A stretch of DNA of 64,000 nt from Oryzisolibacter propanilivorax (lineage in GTDB: Bacteria > Pseudomonadota > Gammaproteobacteria > Burkholderiales > Burkholderiaceae_C): positions 234,077 to 298,076 of the forward strand of contig NZ_FNHP01000006.1 in assembly GCF_900103645.1 (NCBI RefSeq). The letters are read 5' to 3'. Below the pieces are notes generated by a model. The model was not told the origin of the DNA and ran no database searches. It saw only the letters and a program-made list of their open reading frames with translations. Of this stretch, positions 53,950-63,454 are shown piece after piece (positions within the stretch are counted from its first letter, which is position 1; the number at the start of each line of letters is the position of its first letter). Both the position numbers and the translations under genes were made by a program.

Positions 53950-54926
53950 GCAGGGGTGGCCGGCTGCGCGCGCGCATAGCGCTGCGCCAGCACCGCGCAG
54001 ACCATCAGCTGCAGCTGGTGGAACACCATCAGCGGCAGCACGATGGCGCCGGCGGCCTGCGAGTCGAACAGCACCTTGGCCATCGGCACGCCGCTGACCA
54101 GGCTCTTCTTGGAGCCGCAGAAGACGATGGTGATCTCGTCCTCGCGCGCAAAACCCAGCCGCCGCGCCAGCCAAGTGGTGAAGGCCAGCGCCAGCCCCAG
54201 GATCACCGCGCACACCAGCAGCAGCCCCAGCAGCGCCCGCAGCGGCAACAGCTGCCACAGGCCGCCCGCCACCGCCGCGCTGAATGCCGTGTAGACCACC
54301 AGCAGCACCGAGCCCTGGTCCACGCGCTTGAGGGTGCGGACATGCCGCGCCATGAAGCCGCCGATCCAGGGCCGCAGCAGGTGCCCGAGCACGAACGGCA
54401 GCATCAGCTGCAGCAGGATGCGGCCGATGCCGCCCAGCACGTCCTGCTGGGCGCTGCCGGCCTGGGGCAGCACCAGGCTGACCAGCACCGGGGTGATGAA
54501 GATGCCCAGCAGCGTCGAGGCCGAGGCGCTGCACACGGCGGCCGCCATGTTGCCGCCGGCCACGGCCGTGAAGGCGATGGCCGACTGCACGGTCGCCGGC
54601 AGCACGCACAGGAACAGCACGCCGACGTACAGCTCGGGCGTCACCAGTGGCTGCAGCAGCGGGCGCAGCGCCAGCCCCAGCACCGGAAACAGCGCGAAGG
54701 TGCAGCCCACCACCAGCAGGTGCAGCCGCCAGTGCTTGACGCCGGCCAGCACCGCCTCGCGCGAAAGCTTGGCGCCGTGCATGAAGAACAGCAGCGCCAC
54801 CACGGCGACGGTGGCGTACTCCAGGAAGGCCGCGGCGGCGCCGGTGGCCGGCAGCGCGCTGGCCAGCGCCACGGTGGCCAGCAGCGCCAGGGTGAAGTTG
54901 TCGGGGAGCAGGCGGGGACGGGCCAT
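53940..54926 (-). CDS. Bile acid:sodium symporter family protein (YfeH-like)
   Basis: A 328-residue, 9-10 helix membrane protein of the BASS/SBF superfamily. It contains LPATVQSAIAFTAVAGGN, a crossing-helix motif, and FCGSKKSLVSGVPMAKVLF, a signature of the YfeH/SLC10A7-like branch. Substrate unknown; the group is described as putative Na+-dependent transporters. The 3' end overlaps the convergent Na/Pi gene by 10 bp. Confidence 0.88.
   Translation of the reverse strand: MARPRLLPDNFTLALLATVALASALPATGAAAAFLEYATVAVVALLFFMHGAKLSREAVLAGVKHWRLHLLVVGCTFALFPVLGLALRPLLQPLVTPELYVGVLFLCVLPATVQSAIAFTAVAGGNMAAAVCSASASTLLGIFITPVLVSLVLPQAGSAQQDVLGGIGRILLQLMLPFVLGHLLRPWIGGFMARHVRTLKRVDQGSVLLVVYTAFSAAVAGGLWQLLPLRALLGLLLVCAVILGLALAFTTWLARRLGFAREDEITIVFCGSKKSLVSGVPMAKVLFDSQAAGAIVLPLMVFHQLQLMVCAVLAQRYARAQPATPAQG
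53941..53958. terminator. Hairpin over two overlapping convergent stop codons
   Basis: CACCCCT (53941-53947) pairs with AGGGGTG (53952-53958), loop GAGC. The hairpin contains most of both stop codons (53940-53942 minus, 53947-53949 plus). No T-run on either side, so it may be a pause/processing structure rather than a classic terminator. Confidence 0.45.
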
Positions 54927-54956
54927 GGTCGATACAGCGGGAATTGTCAGGAAATT

Positions 54957-55011
54957 GAATAAAAAGTGCCTCAAGCCCTTGAACAGCAAGGGCCTACAGC
55001 TATCACAACAG
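54957..55011 (+). repeat. Dispersed double-hairpin repeat, copy K
   Basis: Contains AAGTGCCTCAAGCCCTTG, CAGCAAGGGCCTACAGCTAT. First hairpin AAGCCCTT/AAGGGC is intact; the second arm is degraded (CACAACAG). Between the BASS-like start and the Nudix stop. Confidence 0.7.
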
Positions 55012-55021
55012 GAGTCTCCGG

Positions 55022-55855
55022 CTACCAGCCATGCCAGGCCGCCAGCACCAGCGCGGCCTCGGGCGTGAAGGCGCCGGTGGCCAGCCGCGCCCGCACCTCG
55101 GCACCCGGCAGGCACTCGAAGGCATGCACCTCGCCATCCTGGTTGCACGGCTGCAAGTCCTGCGGCAGCGTGGCGCGGAACCACCAGACGCGCTCGGCCA
55201 CCCAGCCGCAGCCCGGGCCGCCGTCGTCGCAGGGGTGCGCCAGCGCCAGCACCCCGCCAGGGCGCAGACCCTGCAGCTGCGCCAGCGCCAGCCCCGCTTC
55301 CTCGGCGGTTTCGCGCGCCAGGGCGCCGGGCACGTCGTCGCCGTCGGCGACCATGCCGCCGACCAGCGTGTCCCAGGCCAGCGGGTAGGTGGCCTTGCTG
55401 GCGGCGCGCTGCTGCAGCCACAGCCAGTCGCCGCCAGGCGTCTCGCCGACCAAATGCACGGCCTGCGTGGCGATGCCCAGCACGCGCAGCGCGCCGCGCT
55501 CGATGCTGGCCAGGCGCCGCCCGTCGGCAGCGTGCACGGCCACCTGCTCGCCGCGCCAGGGGCCGCAGCGCCCGACGTGCCGCAGGGCCAGCGCCAGCGC
55601 GTTCAGCGCGGCGCTGGCATTCGCAGCGCACAGGCGCCAGGCAGAACGGCCTGCATGCTGCGTTTTTGATAGCTGCAGACCCTTGCAGTACGTGGGCCAG
55701 AGGCTGATTTCATCCAAAACCCCGGGCGCCACGCTGCCGATGGGCTCGTCCTGCAGCAGCAGTGCCAGGCGCGTGGGCGGCATGTGCTGCAGCGCCCGGC
55801 GCCGCGCCTGTTCCACCCAGGCGGGCGCAGCGGGGCCGTCCCCGTTCGGCGTCAC
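55022..55855 (-). CDS. Nudix hydrolase with N-terminal DUF4743
   Basis: A 277-residue protein: an N-terminal DUF4743-like part (1-125) and a Nudix domain (about 135-270) with DTLVGGMVADGDD and RETAEEAGL, a non-canonical Nudix box that lacks the usual G-x5-E start, as in thiamin-pyrophosphokinase-related Nudix proteins. The substrate is unknown. Residues about 46-67 (DEISLWPTYCKGLQLSKTQ) are encoded by a repeat copy. The start overlaps the quinone oxidoreductase stop (ATGA). Confidence 0.83.
   Translation of the reverse strand: MTPNGDGPAAPAWVEQARRRALQHMPPTRLALLLQDEPIGSVAPGVLDEISLWPTYCKGLQLSKTQHAGRSAWRLCAANASAALNALALALRHVGRCGPWRGEQVAVHAADGRRLASIERGALRVLGIATQAVHLVGETPGGDWLWLQQRAASKATYPLAWDTLVGGMVADGDDVPGALARETAEEAGLALAQLQGLRPGGVLALAHPCDDGGPGCGWVAERVWWFRATLPQDLQPCNQDGEVHAFECLPGAEVRARLATGAFTPEAALVLAAWHGW
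55657..55720 (-). repeat. Dispersed repeat inside the Nudix gene (copy L)
   Basis: On the minus strand reads GGATGAAATCAGCCTCTGGC, CTGCAAGGGTCTGCAGCTAT and CAAAAACGCAGCA, a near-full copy. In frame with the Nudix gene. Confidence 0.75.
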
Positions 55856-56838
55856 GCCAGCGTCAGGATGGTCGAGCCGGTGGTCTTGCGCGCCTCCAGG
55901 TCGCGGTGCGCCTGTTGCACCTGCTCCAGGGGGTAGCGCTGCGCGATGTGGATCTTGACCTGGCCGCTGGCCACCACGTCGAACAGCGCATCGGCCATCG
56001 CCTGGGTCGAGGCGCGCGAGGTGATGTGCGAGAACAGCGTCTGGCGCGTGACGTACAGCGAGCCCTTGGCGCCCAGGATGCCCGGCGCGAACGGCGGCAC
56101 CGGCCCGGAGGCGTTGCCGAAGCTGGCCATCAGCCCCAGCGGGCGCAGACAGTCCAGCGACTTGTCCCAGGTGTCCTTGCCGACCGAGTCATACACCACC
56201 TTCACGCCGCGCCCTTCGGTGATCTCCTTGACGCGCGCGGCGAAATCCTCGCTGCGGTAATTGATGGCATGCGCCGCGCCGTTGTCCAGTGCCAGCTGGC
56301 ACTTCTCGGCGCTGCCGGCGGTGGCGATCAGCTGCAGGCCCAGGGCACGCGCCCATTGGCAGGCGATCAGCCCGACCCCTCCGGCGGCGGCGTGGAACAG
56401 CACGTGGTCGCCGGGCTGCAGGCCCTCCACCGGCCGGGTCTTGAGCAGCAGGTACTGCGCCGTCAGGCCCTTGAGCATCATGGCCGCGCCGGTCTCGAAG
56501 TCGATGGCATCGGGCAGGCGGCAGACGTTCATCGCCGGCATGACGCGCGCCTCGCAGTAGCTGCCGGGTGGGTTGCTGGCGTAGGCCGCGCGGTCGCCCG
56601 GGCGCAGGTGCGTGACGCCCTCGCCCACGGCCTCGATCACGCCCGCCGCCTCCATACCAATGCCCGCCGGCATCTTGAGCGGGTACAGGCCGGTGCGGTG
56701 GTACACATCGATGAAGTTCAGCCCGATGGCGTGGTGGCGGATGCGCACCTCGCCCGGCCCCGGTGCTCCCACCGGCATGTCGACGAGCTGCAGTTCCTCG
56801 GGGCCGCCGTGCTGGCAGATCTGGATGGCGCGGGTCAT
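55852..56838 (-). CDS. NADPH:quinone oxidoreductase (zinc-free MDR family)
   Basis: A 328-residue enzyme close to E. coli QorA (327 residues). GLNFIDVYHRTGLYPLKMPAG and GMEAAGVIEAVGEGV open the protein; the NADPH-binding fold has AAAGGVGLIACQWARALG and the phosphate-binding NYRSEDF segment. No zinc ligands are seen, as expected. It reduces quinones with NADPH. First gene of a two-gene unit with the Nudix gene. Confidence 0.93.
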   Translation of the reverse strand: MTRAIQICQHGGPEELQLVDMPVGAPGPGEVRIRHHAIGLNFIDVYHRTGLYPLKMPAGIGMEAAGVIEAVGEGVTHLRPGDRAAYASNPPGSYCEARVMPAMNVCRLPDAIDFETGAAMMLKGLTAQYLLLKTRPVEGLQPGDHVLFHAAAGGVGLIACQWARALGLQLIATAGSAEKCQLALDNGAAHAINYRSEDFAARVKEITEGRGVKVVYDSVGKDTWDKSLDCLRPLGLMASFGNASGPVPPFAPGILGAKGSLYVTRQTLFSHITSRASTQAMADALFDVVASGQVKIHIAQRYPLEQVQQAHRDLEARKTTGSTILTLA

Positions 56839-56948
56839 GGGAAGGTCTCTCTCCTGGCTGGGTTGGCGGGCCGCCCCGCGGGGCGAAAACGCGCATCGTG
56901 CCACGGCCGCCGGCGGCGCGCCGGCCGCGCGGGTACAGTGGCAGCCCC

Positions 56949-57863
56949 ATGCCCGCACCACGCCCCGCCGCCCTCACCTTGCCCACCGCCCTGCTGCTGG
57001 CCACCGCGCCGCTGATGTGGGCCGCCAATGCCGTGGTCGGGCGCCTGGTGCACGCGCTGGTGGCGCCGGTGGCGCTGAATTTTTTGCGCTGGCTTCTGGC
57101 CTTCGCGCTGCTGGCGCCGCTGGCCTGGCGCGTGCTGCGCCCGGACAGCGGCCTGTGGCCGCACTGGCGCCGCTACGCCCTGCTGGGGTTGCTGGGGATC
57201 GGCAGCTACAACGCGCTGCAGTACCTGGCGCTGCAGACCTCGTCGCCGCTAAACGTCACGCTGGTGGGCTCGGGCACGCCGATCTGGATGCTGGCCATCG
57301 GCGCGCTGTTCTTCGGCGCGCCAGTCTCGCGCCGGCAGCTGGCGGGCGCGGCGGCGTCGATCGCCGGGGTACTGCTGGTGCTCAGCCGCGGCAGCTGGCA
57401 GGAGCTGCTGGCGCTGCGCCTGGTGCCGGGCGACCTGTACATGGTGCTGGCCACGCTGGCCTGGGCGCTGTATAGCTGGCTGCTGGTGCGCACCAGCGAA
57501 CCGGCGGGCATCCGCGGCGACTGGGCGGCCTTCCTGATGGGGCAGCTGGTGTTCGGGCTGGCCTGGTCGGGGGCATTCGCCGGGGTGGAGTGGTCGCTGG
57601 GCGCGCGCGGCTTCGTCTGGGGCTGGCCGCTGGTGGCGGCGCTGGTGTTCATCGCCGTCGGCCCGGCCATCCTGGCCTACCGCTGCTGGGGCCTGGGCGT
57701 GCAGCGCGCCGGGCCGGTGATGGGCGGCTTTTTCATCAACCTGACGCCGCTGTTTGCGGCGCTGCTGTCGGCGGCCTTCCTGGGCGAGGTGCCCAAGCTG
57801 TACCACGCGCTGGCGTTCGTGCTGATCGTCGGCGGCATCGTCGTCTCGTCGCGCCGCGCCTGA
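56949..57863 (+). CDS. EamA/DMT family transporter
   Basis: A 304-residue, 10-helix drug/metabolite transporter with two EamA repeats. The first repeat has PLMWAANAVVGRLVH and the second WALYSWLLVRTSEP, with GIVVSSRR at the C-terminus. Substrate unknown; metabolite export is common in the family. The start at 56949 lies 110 bp from the divergent oxidoreductase. A terminator follows at 57922. Confidence 0.9.
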   Translation: MPAPRPAALTLPTALLLATAPLMWAANAVVGRLVHALVAPVALNFLRWLLAFALLAPLAWRVLRPDSGLWPHWRRYALLGLLGIGSYNALQYLALQTSSPLNVTLVGSGTPIWMLAIGALFFGAPVSRRQLAGAAASIAGVLLVLSRGSWQELLALRLVPGDLYMVLATLAWALYSWLLVRTSEPAGIRGDWAAFLMGQLVFGLAWSGAFAGVEWSLGARGFVWGWPLVAALVFIAVGPAILAYRCWGLGVQRAGPVMGGFFINLTPLFAALLSAAFLGEVPKLYHALAFVLIVGGIVVSSRRA

Positions 57864-57921
57864 AGGCGCCTGCGCGCGGTGCCGTGCGCGTTGGCGGCGG
57901 CCCTGGAATAATCCGCACCGC

Positions 57922-57946
57922 GCCGGCACCAGTGCCGGCTTTTTCT
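57922..57946 (+). terminator. Terminator after the EamA gene
   Basis: Stem GCCGGCA/TGCCGGC (57922-57928 with 57933-57939) followed by T5. It lies 22 bp before the chemoreceptor start, so that gene's promoter must be downstream of or across the hairpin. Confidence 0.75.
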
Positions 57947-57968
57947 TTCTTCACCCCAAGGTTTTCCC

Positions 57969-59546
57969 ATGAAACTGCGCAGCCGCATGGTGCTGGGCAT
58001 GGCGCTCGTGTGCCTGATCTTCGCCGTGGCGCTGGCCGTGGCCATCTCCGGCATGCGCCACGCCGCCGACCGCTTCACCTCCTTCGTCGAGCAGGAACAG
58101 GCCTTTCTGGGCGCCAGCAGCGACCTGTACGCGCAGGGACTGCAGATGGGCCAAGCACTGCGCAACATCATCCTGGCGCCCGACAACCCGCAGGGCCACA
58201 AGAACCTGGGCGCCGCCCGGGCAGCATTCGGCCAGCAGCTGGCCCGGGCCCGGGCCCTGGCGCACGCAGAAGCGGCCACCAGCACCGTGCTGCACAAAGT
58301 GGAACAGCTGCAGCAGCGCCAGGCCGGCTTGCAGCAGAGGATCGTGGACTTGGCACGCCAAGACCGGGACGCCGCCATCACGCTGCTGAACAGCGAGGAA
58401 ACTCCGCTGTGGCGCGAAATCCGCGCCGAGCTGTTGCAGCTGATCCAAGACAAGGGCGCCGCCGTCGAAGCGGCGAAGGCCGCGCTGGCACAGCGCACGG
58501 CGACACTGTTCACCCTGAGCCTGGTGTTGGCGGCCGCGGCGGTGGCGGCTGGTGTGGCCGTGTCCTACTGGCTCACGCGCAGTGTCGTGCACCAACTGGG
58601 GGGCGAGCCCGATGCCGCCGCCGCAGTGGCCGGCGCCATCGCTGCAGGCGACCTGACACAGGCCATCACGCTGCACGGCCGCGCCACGGATGGCAGCCTG
58701 ATGGCGGCCATGCAGCGCATGCAGCACAGCCTGGGGCAGTTGGTGCTGCGCGTGCGCCAAGGGACCGACGCCATCACCACGGCCTCAGGCGAGATCGCGG
58801 CGGGCAATACCGACCTGTCGGCCCGCACCGAGGAGCAGGCCAGCGCGCTGCAGCAGACCGCCGCGTCGATGGAGCAGCTCACCGCGACCGTGCAGCAGAA
58901 CCTGCACAGCGTCACCCAGGCCCGTGATCTGGCCACCCAGGCGGTGCAGGTCGCGCAGCAAGGTGGCCAGGTCGTCGGCCAGGTGGTGGACACCATGGGC
59001 GCCATCCACACCTCGGCGCGGCGCATCGTGGACATCATCGGTGTGATCGACTCCATCGCCTTCCAGACCAACATCCTGGCGCTGAACGCGGCCGTGGAGG
59101 CCGCCCGCGCCGGCGAGCAGGGCCGAGGCTTCGCCGTGGTCGCTGGCGAAGTGCGGCAGCTGGCGCAGCGCTCGGCCGGCGCGGCCCGCGAGATCAAGGA
59201 TCTCATCGGCGCTTCGGTGCAGGAGGTCGAGGCTGGCAACCAGCTGGTCGCCCGCGCCGGCAGCACCATGAGCGAGGTGGTGTCCAGCGTGGCGCGCCTG
59301 CAAGGCCTGATGGGCGAGATCACACTGGCTGGGCAGGAGCAGGGCGCCGGCATCGCCCAGGTGAACCAGGCCATCGCACAGATGGACCAGGTCACGCAGC
59401 AAAATGCCGCCCTGGTCGAACAGGCAGCGGCTGCAGCGGACGCGCTGCAGGCCCAGGCACAAGGCTTGCTGGTCCTGGTGCGGACTTTCCAGGTCCACGA
59501 AGGGCGTGCCGCGGCCATGGCGCAAACCGCCCTGCCGGCGCCCTGA
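57969..59546 (+). CDS. Methyl-accepting chemotaxis protein
   Basis: A 525-residue chemoreceptor: TM1 about 7-28, periplasmic helical domain (about 30-180), TM2 about 182-204, HAMP, and a signalling coiled coil with [19 protein letters not shown] and [18 protein letters not shown], nearly identical at the tip to the 50392 receptor. No C-terminal tether (ends ALPAP). The periplasmic part resembles four-helix-bundle (4HB_MCP) sensors. Ligand unknown. Confidence 0.93.
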   Translation: MKLRSRMVLGMALVCLIFAVALAVAISGMRHAADRFTSFVEQEQAFLGASSDLYAQGLQMGQALRNIILAPDNPQGHKNLGAARAAFGQQLARARALAHAEAATSTVLHKVEQLQQRQAGLQQRIVDLARQDRDAAITLLNSEETPLWREIRAELLQLIQDKGAAVEAAKAALAQRTATLFTLSLVLAAAAVAAGVAVSYWLTRSVVHQLGGEPDAAAAVAGAIAAGDLTQAITLHGRATDGSLMAAMQRMQHSLGQLVLRVRQGTDAITTASGEIAAGNTDLSARTEEQASALQQTAASMEQLTATVQQNLHSVTQARDLATQAVQVAQQGGQVVGQVVDTMGAIHTSARRIVDIIGVIDSIAFQTNILALNAAVEAARAGEQGRGFAVVAGEVRQLAQRSAGAAREIKDLIGASVQEVEAGNQLVARAGSTMSEVVSSVARLQGLMGEITLAGQEQGAGIAQVNQAIAQMDQVTQQNAALVEQAAAAADALQAQAQGLLVLVRTFQVHEGRAAAMAQTALPAP

Positions 59547-59591
59547 GCCGCCTGCTCCCTACCGTGTCGGGTCGGCCCCGATCAGGCAAGG

Positions 59592-62276
59592 TCAGGGCGG
59601 AGCCGGCCCGGTGCCACCCTGCCCCGCTGCCAGCGCCTCGAAATCCTCCACCGGCATCGGCCGCGCAAACAGATATCCCTGGTAGCCGCCGCAGCCGTGC
59701 GCGACCAGGAAGTCATACTGCTGCTGCGTCTCCACGCCCTCGGCGACGACGTCCAGCTCCAGGTTGCACGCCATGCCGAGGATGGTCTGCACCACCACGT
59801 CGTCGCTGTGGCTCTCGCCCAGCTGCTGCACGAACGAGCGGTCGATCTTCAGCCGGTGCAGCGGCAGCCGCGTGAGGTAGGCCAGCGACGAGTAGCCGGT
59901 GCCGAAGTCGTCCACCGCGAAACGCACGCCGCGCGTGCGCAGCAGGTGCATCTTGGCGATGGAGTCGTTCACGTCCTCCAGCACCAGGCTTTCGGTCAGC
60001 TCCAGCTCCAGGCGGTGCGCACGGGCGCCGCTGGCGGCCAGGCATTCACCCACCATGCCGACGAAATCCGCCTGGCGGAACTGGCGCTGGCTGACGTTCA
60101 CGCTCAGGCCCAGCTCGCGCAGCGCCGGCTCGCGCTGCCAGCGCGCCAGCAGCGCGCAGGCCGTCTCCAGCACCCAGCGGCCGATGGGCACGATGAGCTC
60201 GCTGTCCTCGGCCACGGCGATGAACGCGCCCGGCGCCACCAGCCCGCGCTGCGGGTGCTGCCAGCGCAGCAGCGCCTCGGCGCCGGTCAGCTGGCCCGCG
60301 GCATCGAACTGCGGCTGCAGGTGCAGCCGGAACTGCCCCTCCGGCAGGGCCTGCTTCAGGTCGGCCAGCAGCTGGGCGCGCGTGCTCAGCGCCACCTGCA
60401 TCGAAGGATCGAAGAAGCACAGCGCATTGCCGCGGCGCGACTTGGCCTCGTACATGGCGATGTCGGCCTGCTTGAGCACCTCCAGTGCGGCCTGCGCCTC
60501 GTCGCCAAACAGCGCCACGCCGATGCTGGCGCTGCCGTGGTGTACCTGCGCGCCCAGCGGATAGGGGCGTGCCAGCAGCGCCAGTATCTGCTCGGCCACC
60601 GTGCGCGCCTGCTGCAGCGCGGCCTGCGCGTCGGCGGCCAGCTCCAGCAGCAGCACCACGAACTCGTCGCCGCCCAGGCGCGCGACCACGTCGCCGGCGC
60701 GCACGCCAGCCTGCAGCCGGCGCCCCACCTGCTGCAGCAGCAGGTCGCCCACCTCATGCCCCAGCGTGTCGTTCAGGGTCTTGAAACGGTCCAGGTCGAT
60801 GAACAACAGCGCGCCCTCGCGGCCGCTGGCGGCAGCGGCCGCGCAGGCTTGGTCCAGGCGCTGCAGCAGCAGCCGGCGGTTGGGCAGGCCGGTGAGCGGG
60901 TCATAGAAGGCCAGGTGCTCGACCTCGGCGGTGGCCTGGCGCAGCTCGGTCACGTCGTGGTAAACGATGACCAGCCCGCCATCGGGCGTGAGGCTTTCGG
61001 TGATCTGCACCACACGGCCGCTGGGCAGGCGCTGCTCCAGCGGGCCATGCTCGTCCTGTCGACGCAGGCGTCCCTCGACCCATTCGCGCTTGGCCTGCGG
61101 GTTGCTGCCCGGCAGGTGGTAATGCACTGTCGTCTGCAGCAGGTCCTGGAATGGCACGCCCGGGCGCAGCATGGGCGCCAGCCAGGGGAAGAATTCCTCG
61201 AACCGCGGGTTCCACTGCACCACCAGGCGCTGCGCGTCCAGCAACAAGAAGCCGCTGACCATGGCGCCCAGCGCCTGGTCCAGCAGGGCCTTGGACTGGG
61301 CCACGGCCGCACGTGCATGTTGCATGCGCACCAGGTTGGTGGCCGCCACCAGGCCGGCCAGCGCCAGCGCCAGAGCCAGCGCCACGGCGGCGGCGCCCAC
61401 CAGGCGTGCCTGCTCCCACCACGCTGCCAGAGCCGCTGCACGCGGCATGCTGGCCGTGACCCACAGACCTTCGTACATCAGCATTCGTGCAGCCACCAAG
61501 CCGGGCTCGCCATGCAGCCGGGTGCGGCCGTCCCAGCCGGCATCCTGCAGCGCCTGGCCGTCGTGCACCGGGGCACCCGAGGCGCGCAGGCGCTCGAGCA
61601 GTCCCTGCGGCGGCGCCAGCCCGACCAGCAGTTCGCCCTGCGCGCGCTCGAGCGTCAGCTCGACCTGGCTTTGCGTTATGCCCTGCAGCAGCACGCCCAC
61701 CAGCGCGTCCACCGGCACCTGGGCCACGGCCAGCACCTGGCGTTCAGGCGACAGGCGCAGTTGGCGCGCGGCGTAGATCACGCGCTCGGCGCTGCGCGTG
61801 TTCACCATCGGGTCGCTCAGCACCAGGGTCGGCACCGTGGGCGCCAGCGCCTGGGCGATGAAATCGGCGGGCGGCAGGTCGAGCGTCTCGGCGCCCAGGG
61901 TGCCGGACGCGGCGAGCGGCGCTCCACTGTCGTCCAGCAGCACCACGCTGCGCACCAGCAGGTTCTGCCGCGCGATGGCCGACAGCAGCGCGCTGGCATA
62001 CGCCGCCGATGCCGGCGCACGCGCCCCTGTTGCGGGACTGACAAGCAACTCCTCGGCCGTGGCCAGCAGCACGTCCAGCGCCAGCAGCGTGCGATTCATG
62101 CCGACCTCGGCGCCGGTGGCCACGCGCGCCAGCTGGCTGGAATGCTCGGCCAGCGCGGCCAGCCGCTGGCTCCACAGCAGCGCGCCCACAGCCAGCGCCA
62201 GCACCAGCAGCACCGCGCTCGCCAGCGCGCCAATCGCCAGCAGCAGCCGGCTGCGCGGGGTGATGCCGCCGGTCAT
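59592..62276 (-). CDS. Membrane GGDEF-EAL protein with periplasmic sensor and PAS
   Basis: An 894-residue protein: TM1 10-34, periplasmic sensor about 35-290, TM2 about 290-316, PAS-like domain about 325-450, GGDEF domain (GGDEF 535-539, inhibitory RAGD 526-529) and EAL domain (EAL 667-669, DDFGTG near 789). Both active sites look intact, so it could make and break c-di-GMP, with one activity possibly dominant. The start (62274-62276) overlaps the stop of a TRAP-type binding-protein gene, suggesting that the binding protein feeds the periplasmic sensor. Confidence 0.92.
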   Translation of the reverse strand: MTGGITPRSRLLLAIGALASAVLLVLALAVGALLWSQRLAALAEHSSQLARVATGAEVGMNRTLLALDVLLATAEELLVSPATGARAPASAAYASALLSAIARQNLLVRSVVLLDDSGAPLAASGTLGAETLDLPPADFIAQALAPTVPTLVLSDPMVNTRSAERVIYAARQLRLSPERQVLAVAQVPVDALVGVLLQGITQSQVELTLERAQGELLVGLAPPQGLLERLRASGAPVHDGQALQDAGWDGRTRLHGEPGLVAARMLMYEGLWVTASMPRAAALAAWWEQARLVGAAAVALALALALAGLVAATNLVRMQHARAAVAQSKALLDQALGAMVSGFLLLDAQRLVVQWNPRFEEFFPWLAPMLRPGVPFQDLLQTTVHYHLPGSNPQAKREWVEGRLRRQDEHGPLEQRLPSGRVVQITESLTPDGGLVIVYHDVTELRQATAEVEHLAFYDPLTGLPNRRLLLQRLDQACAAAAASGREGALLFIDLDRFKTLNDTLGHEVGDLLLQQVGRRLQAGVRAGDVVARLGGDEFVVLLLELAADAQAALQQARTVAEQILALLARPYPLGAQVHHGSASIGVALFGDEAQAALEVLKQADIAMYEAKSRRGNALCFFDPSMQVALSTRAQLLADLKQALPEGQFRLHLQPQFDAAGQLTGAEALLRWQHPQRGLVAPGAFIAVAEDSELIVPIGRWVLETACALLARWQREPALRELGLSVNVSQRQFRQADFVGMVGECLAASGARAHRLELELTESLVLEDVNDSIAKMHLLRTRGVRFAVDDFGTGYSSLAYLTRLPLHRLKIDRSFVQQLGESHSDDVVVQTILGMACNLELDVVAEGVETQQQYDFLVAHGCGGYQGYLFARPMPVEDFEALAAGQGGTGPAPP

Positions 62277-63391
62277 GGCGGGGGCGGCAAGGCAATGCCG
62301 CGTGCGGGTCCCAGGGTTTGCTGCCACAGCTGGACGCACGGGCTGCCACAGCGTTCCAGCCAGCGCGGCAGGACGGCCTCCTTCAGCACCTGCAGGCGGC
62401 GCGCATCATCCTGCGGAGTCAGGGGCGCCAGCGTCATGGCGCCACGCCGGCCGCTGGTGCACGTGGCGCTGCCGCTGTTGCAGGCCAGGCCTTGCGCCGT
62501 CTCGCGCTCGGCACTGCTCCAGATCGCAGCCTCCAGCCGCGGCAGCTCGCGCAGCAGCAGCGCACGCAGGTCCTGGGGCAGCGCCTGCCAGGCTGCCTGG
62601 TTGGCGCCGAACAGCGCCACGCCCCAGGTGATGGGCATGGGATGCAGCCATGTCGTGTGCTGGTGCAGCCCGACGGTGTTGCCCGACATGGTGCCGGTGA
62701 CGGCGCAGTCCAGCGCCTCGCCCTGCATGCTCGGCACCACCTGGGCGAAGGGGATCAGGCGCGGCTGCGCGCCCAGCGCGGTGATGAAGTCGGCCTGCGC
62801 CGGCGAGGCCACGCGCACGGTGCGTCCACGCAGGTCGTCGAGCCCCCGCAGGCGCTGGCGGCAAAACAGTACCTGTGCCGGATAGACGTACAGGGCCAGC
62901 AGCTCTACTCCCTGCTCGGCGCGCAGCGCCTGCTGCAGCGGTCCGCGCAGTGCTGCCACACTGGCACGCAGCGCGGCCATGTCGGGGTTCAGTCCCGGCA
63001 GGTCGACAGACGCGTATTGCGGATGGCGCGCCACCAGCGAGCTCATCAACACCGTGCCGAAGGGCACCACGCCCAGCTGCAGCAGGCGCAGCATGTCGTT
63101 GCCTGGCACACCCGCACGGTCGAAGGGCACGATGTCGGCGCTGTAGCGGCCGCCACTCAGCCGCGCCAGGTCGCGCGTCCAGAAGGGTGCCTCCAGATGG
63201 GTGTACTGGGTCAAGTTGGCCAGGCCGCCGACGATGCGCAGCTTGAGCGCGGCGGGCTCGGCGGCCGGAGCAGCAGCGGCAGCATTGGCGGCATGCGCCA
63301 GTCCGCCCAGCCAGGCCAGCAGGCCGGCCACGAGCAGTACGGCCGCGCGTCCGGCCCTGCACGGTTGGCGTATCAGCTGTGGAGCAGGCAT
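62273..63391 (-). CDS. TRAP-type periplasmic substrate-binding protein (DctP-like), without transporter genes
   Basis: A 372-residue exported protein. Signal peptide about 1-35 (GGLAHAANA), then a DctP-like core with WTRDLARLSGGRYSADIVPF, a DDLRGRTVRVASPAQ hinge region (with the conserved Arg that binds a carboxylate in TRAP proteins) and DCAVTGTMSGNTVGL. No TRAP permease (DctQ/DctM) gene is near; instead the gene overlaps the GGDEF-EAL gene by four bases, so a sensory role is likely. A chemoreceptor gene ends 63 bp upstream. Ligand unknown, probably an organic acid. Confidence 0.85.
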   Translation of the reverse strand: MPAPQLIRQPCRAGRAAVLLVAGLLAWLGGLAHAANAAAAAPAAEPAALKLRIVGGLANLTQYTHLEAPFWTRDLARLSGGRYSADIVPFDRAGVPGNDMLRLLQLGVVPFGTVLMSSLVARHPQYASVDLPGLNPDMAALRASVAALRGPLQQALRAEQGVELLALYVYPAQVLFCRQRLRGLDDLRGRTVRVASPAQADFITALGAQPRLIPFAQVVPSMQGEALDCAVTGTMSGNTVGLHQHTTWLHPMPITWGVALFGANQAAWQALPQDLRALLLRELPRLEAAIWSSAERETAQGLACNSGSATCTSGRRGAMTLAPLTPQDDARRLQVLKEAVLPRWLERCGSPCVQLWQQTLGPARGIALPPPP

Positions 63392-63454
63392 GGCTGATTC
63401 TCTGCTGATACGGCCATGGCGGGAATCAGCAATGGTTGCCGCGCCAGGTGTAGG

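Noticed and set aside
59697..62885. 1062-codon open frame on the plus strand
   Set aside because: Antisense to the GGDEF-EAL gene and part of the TRAP binding-protein gene; Gln/His/Arg-rich mirror frame without domains.
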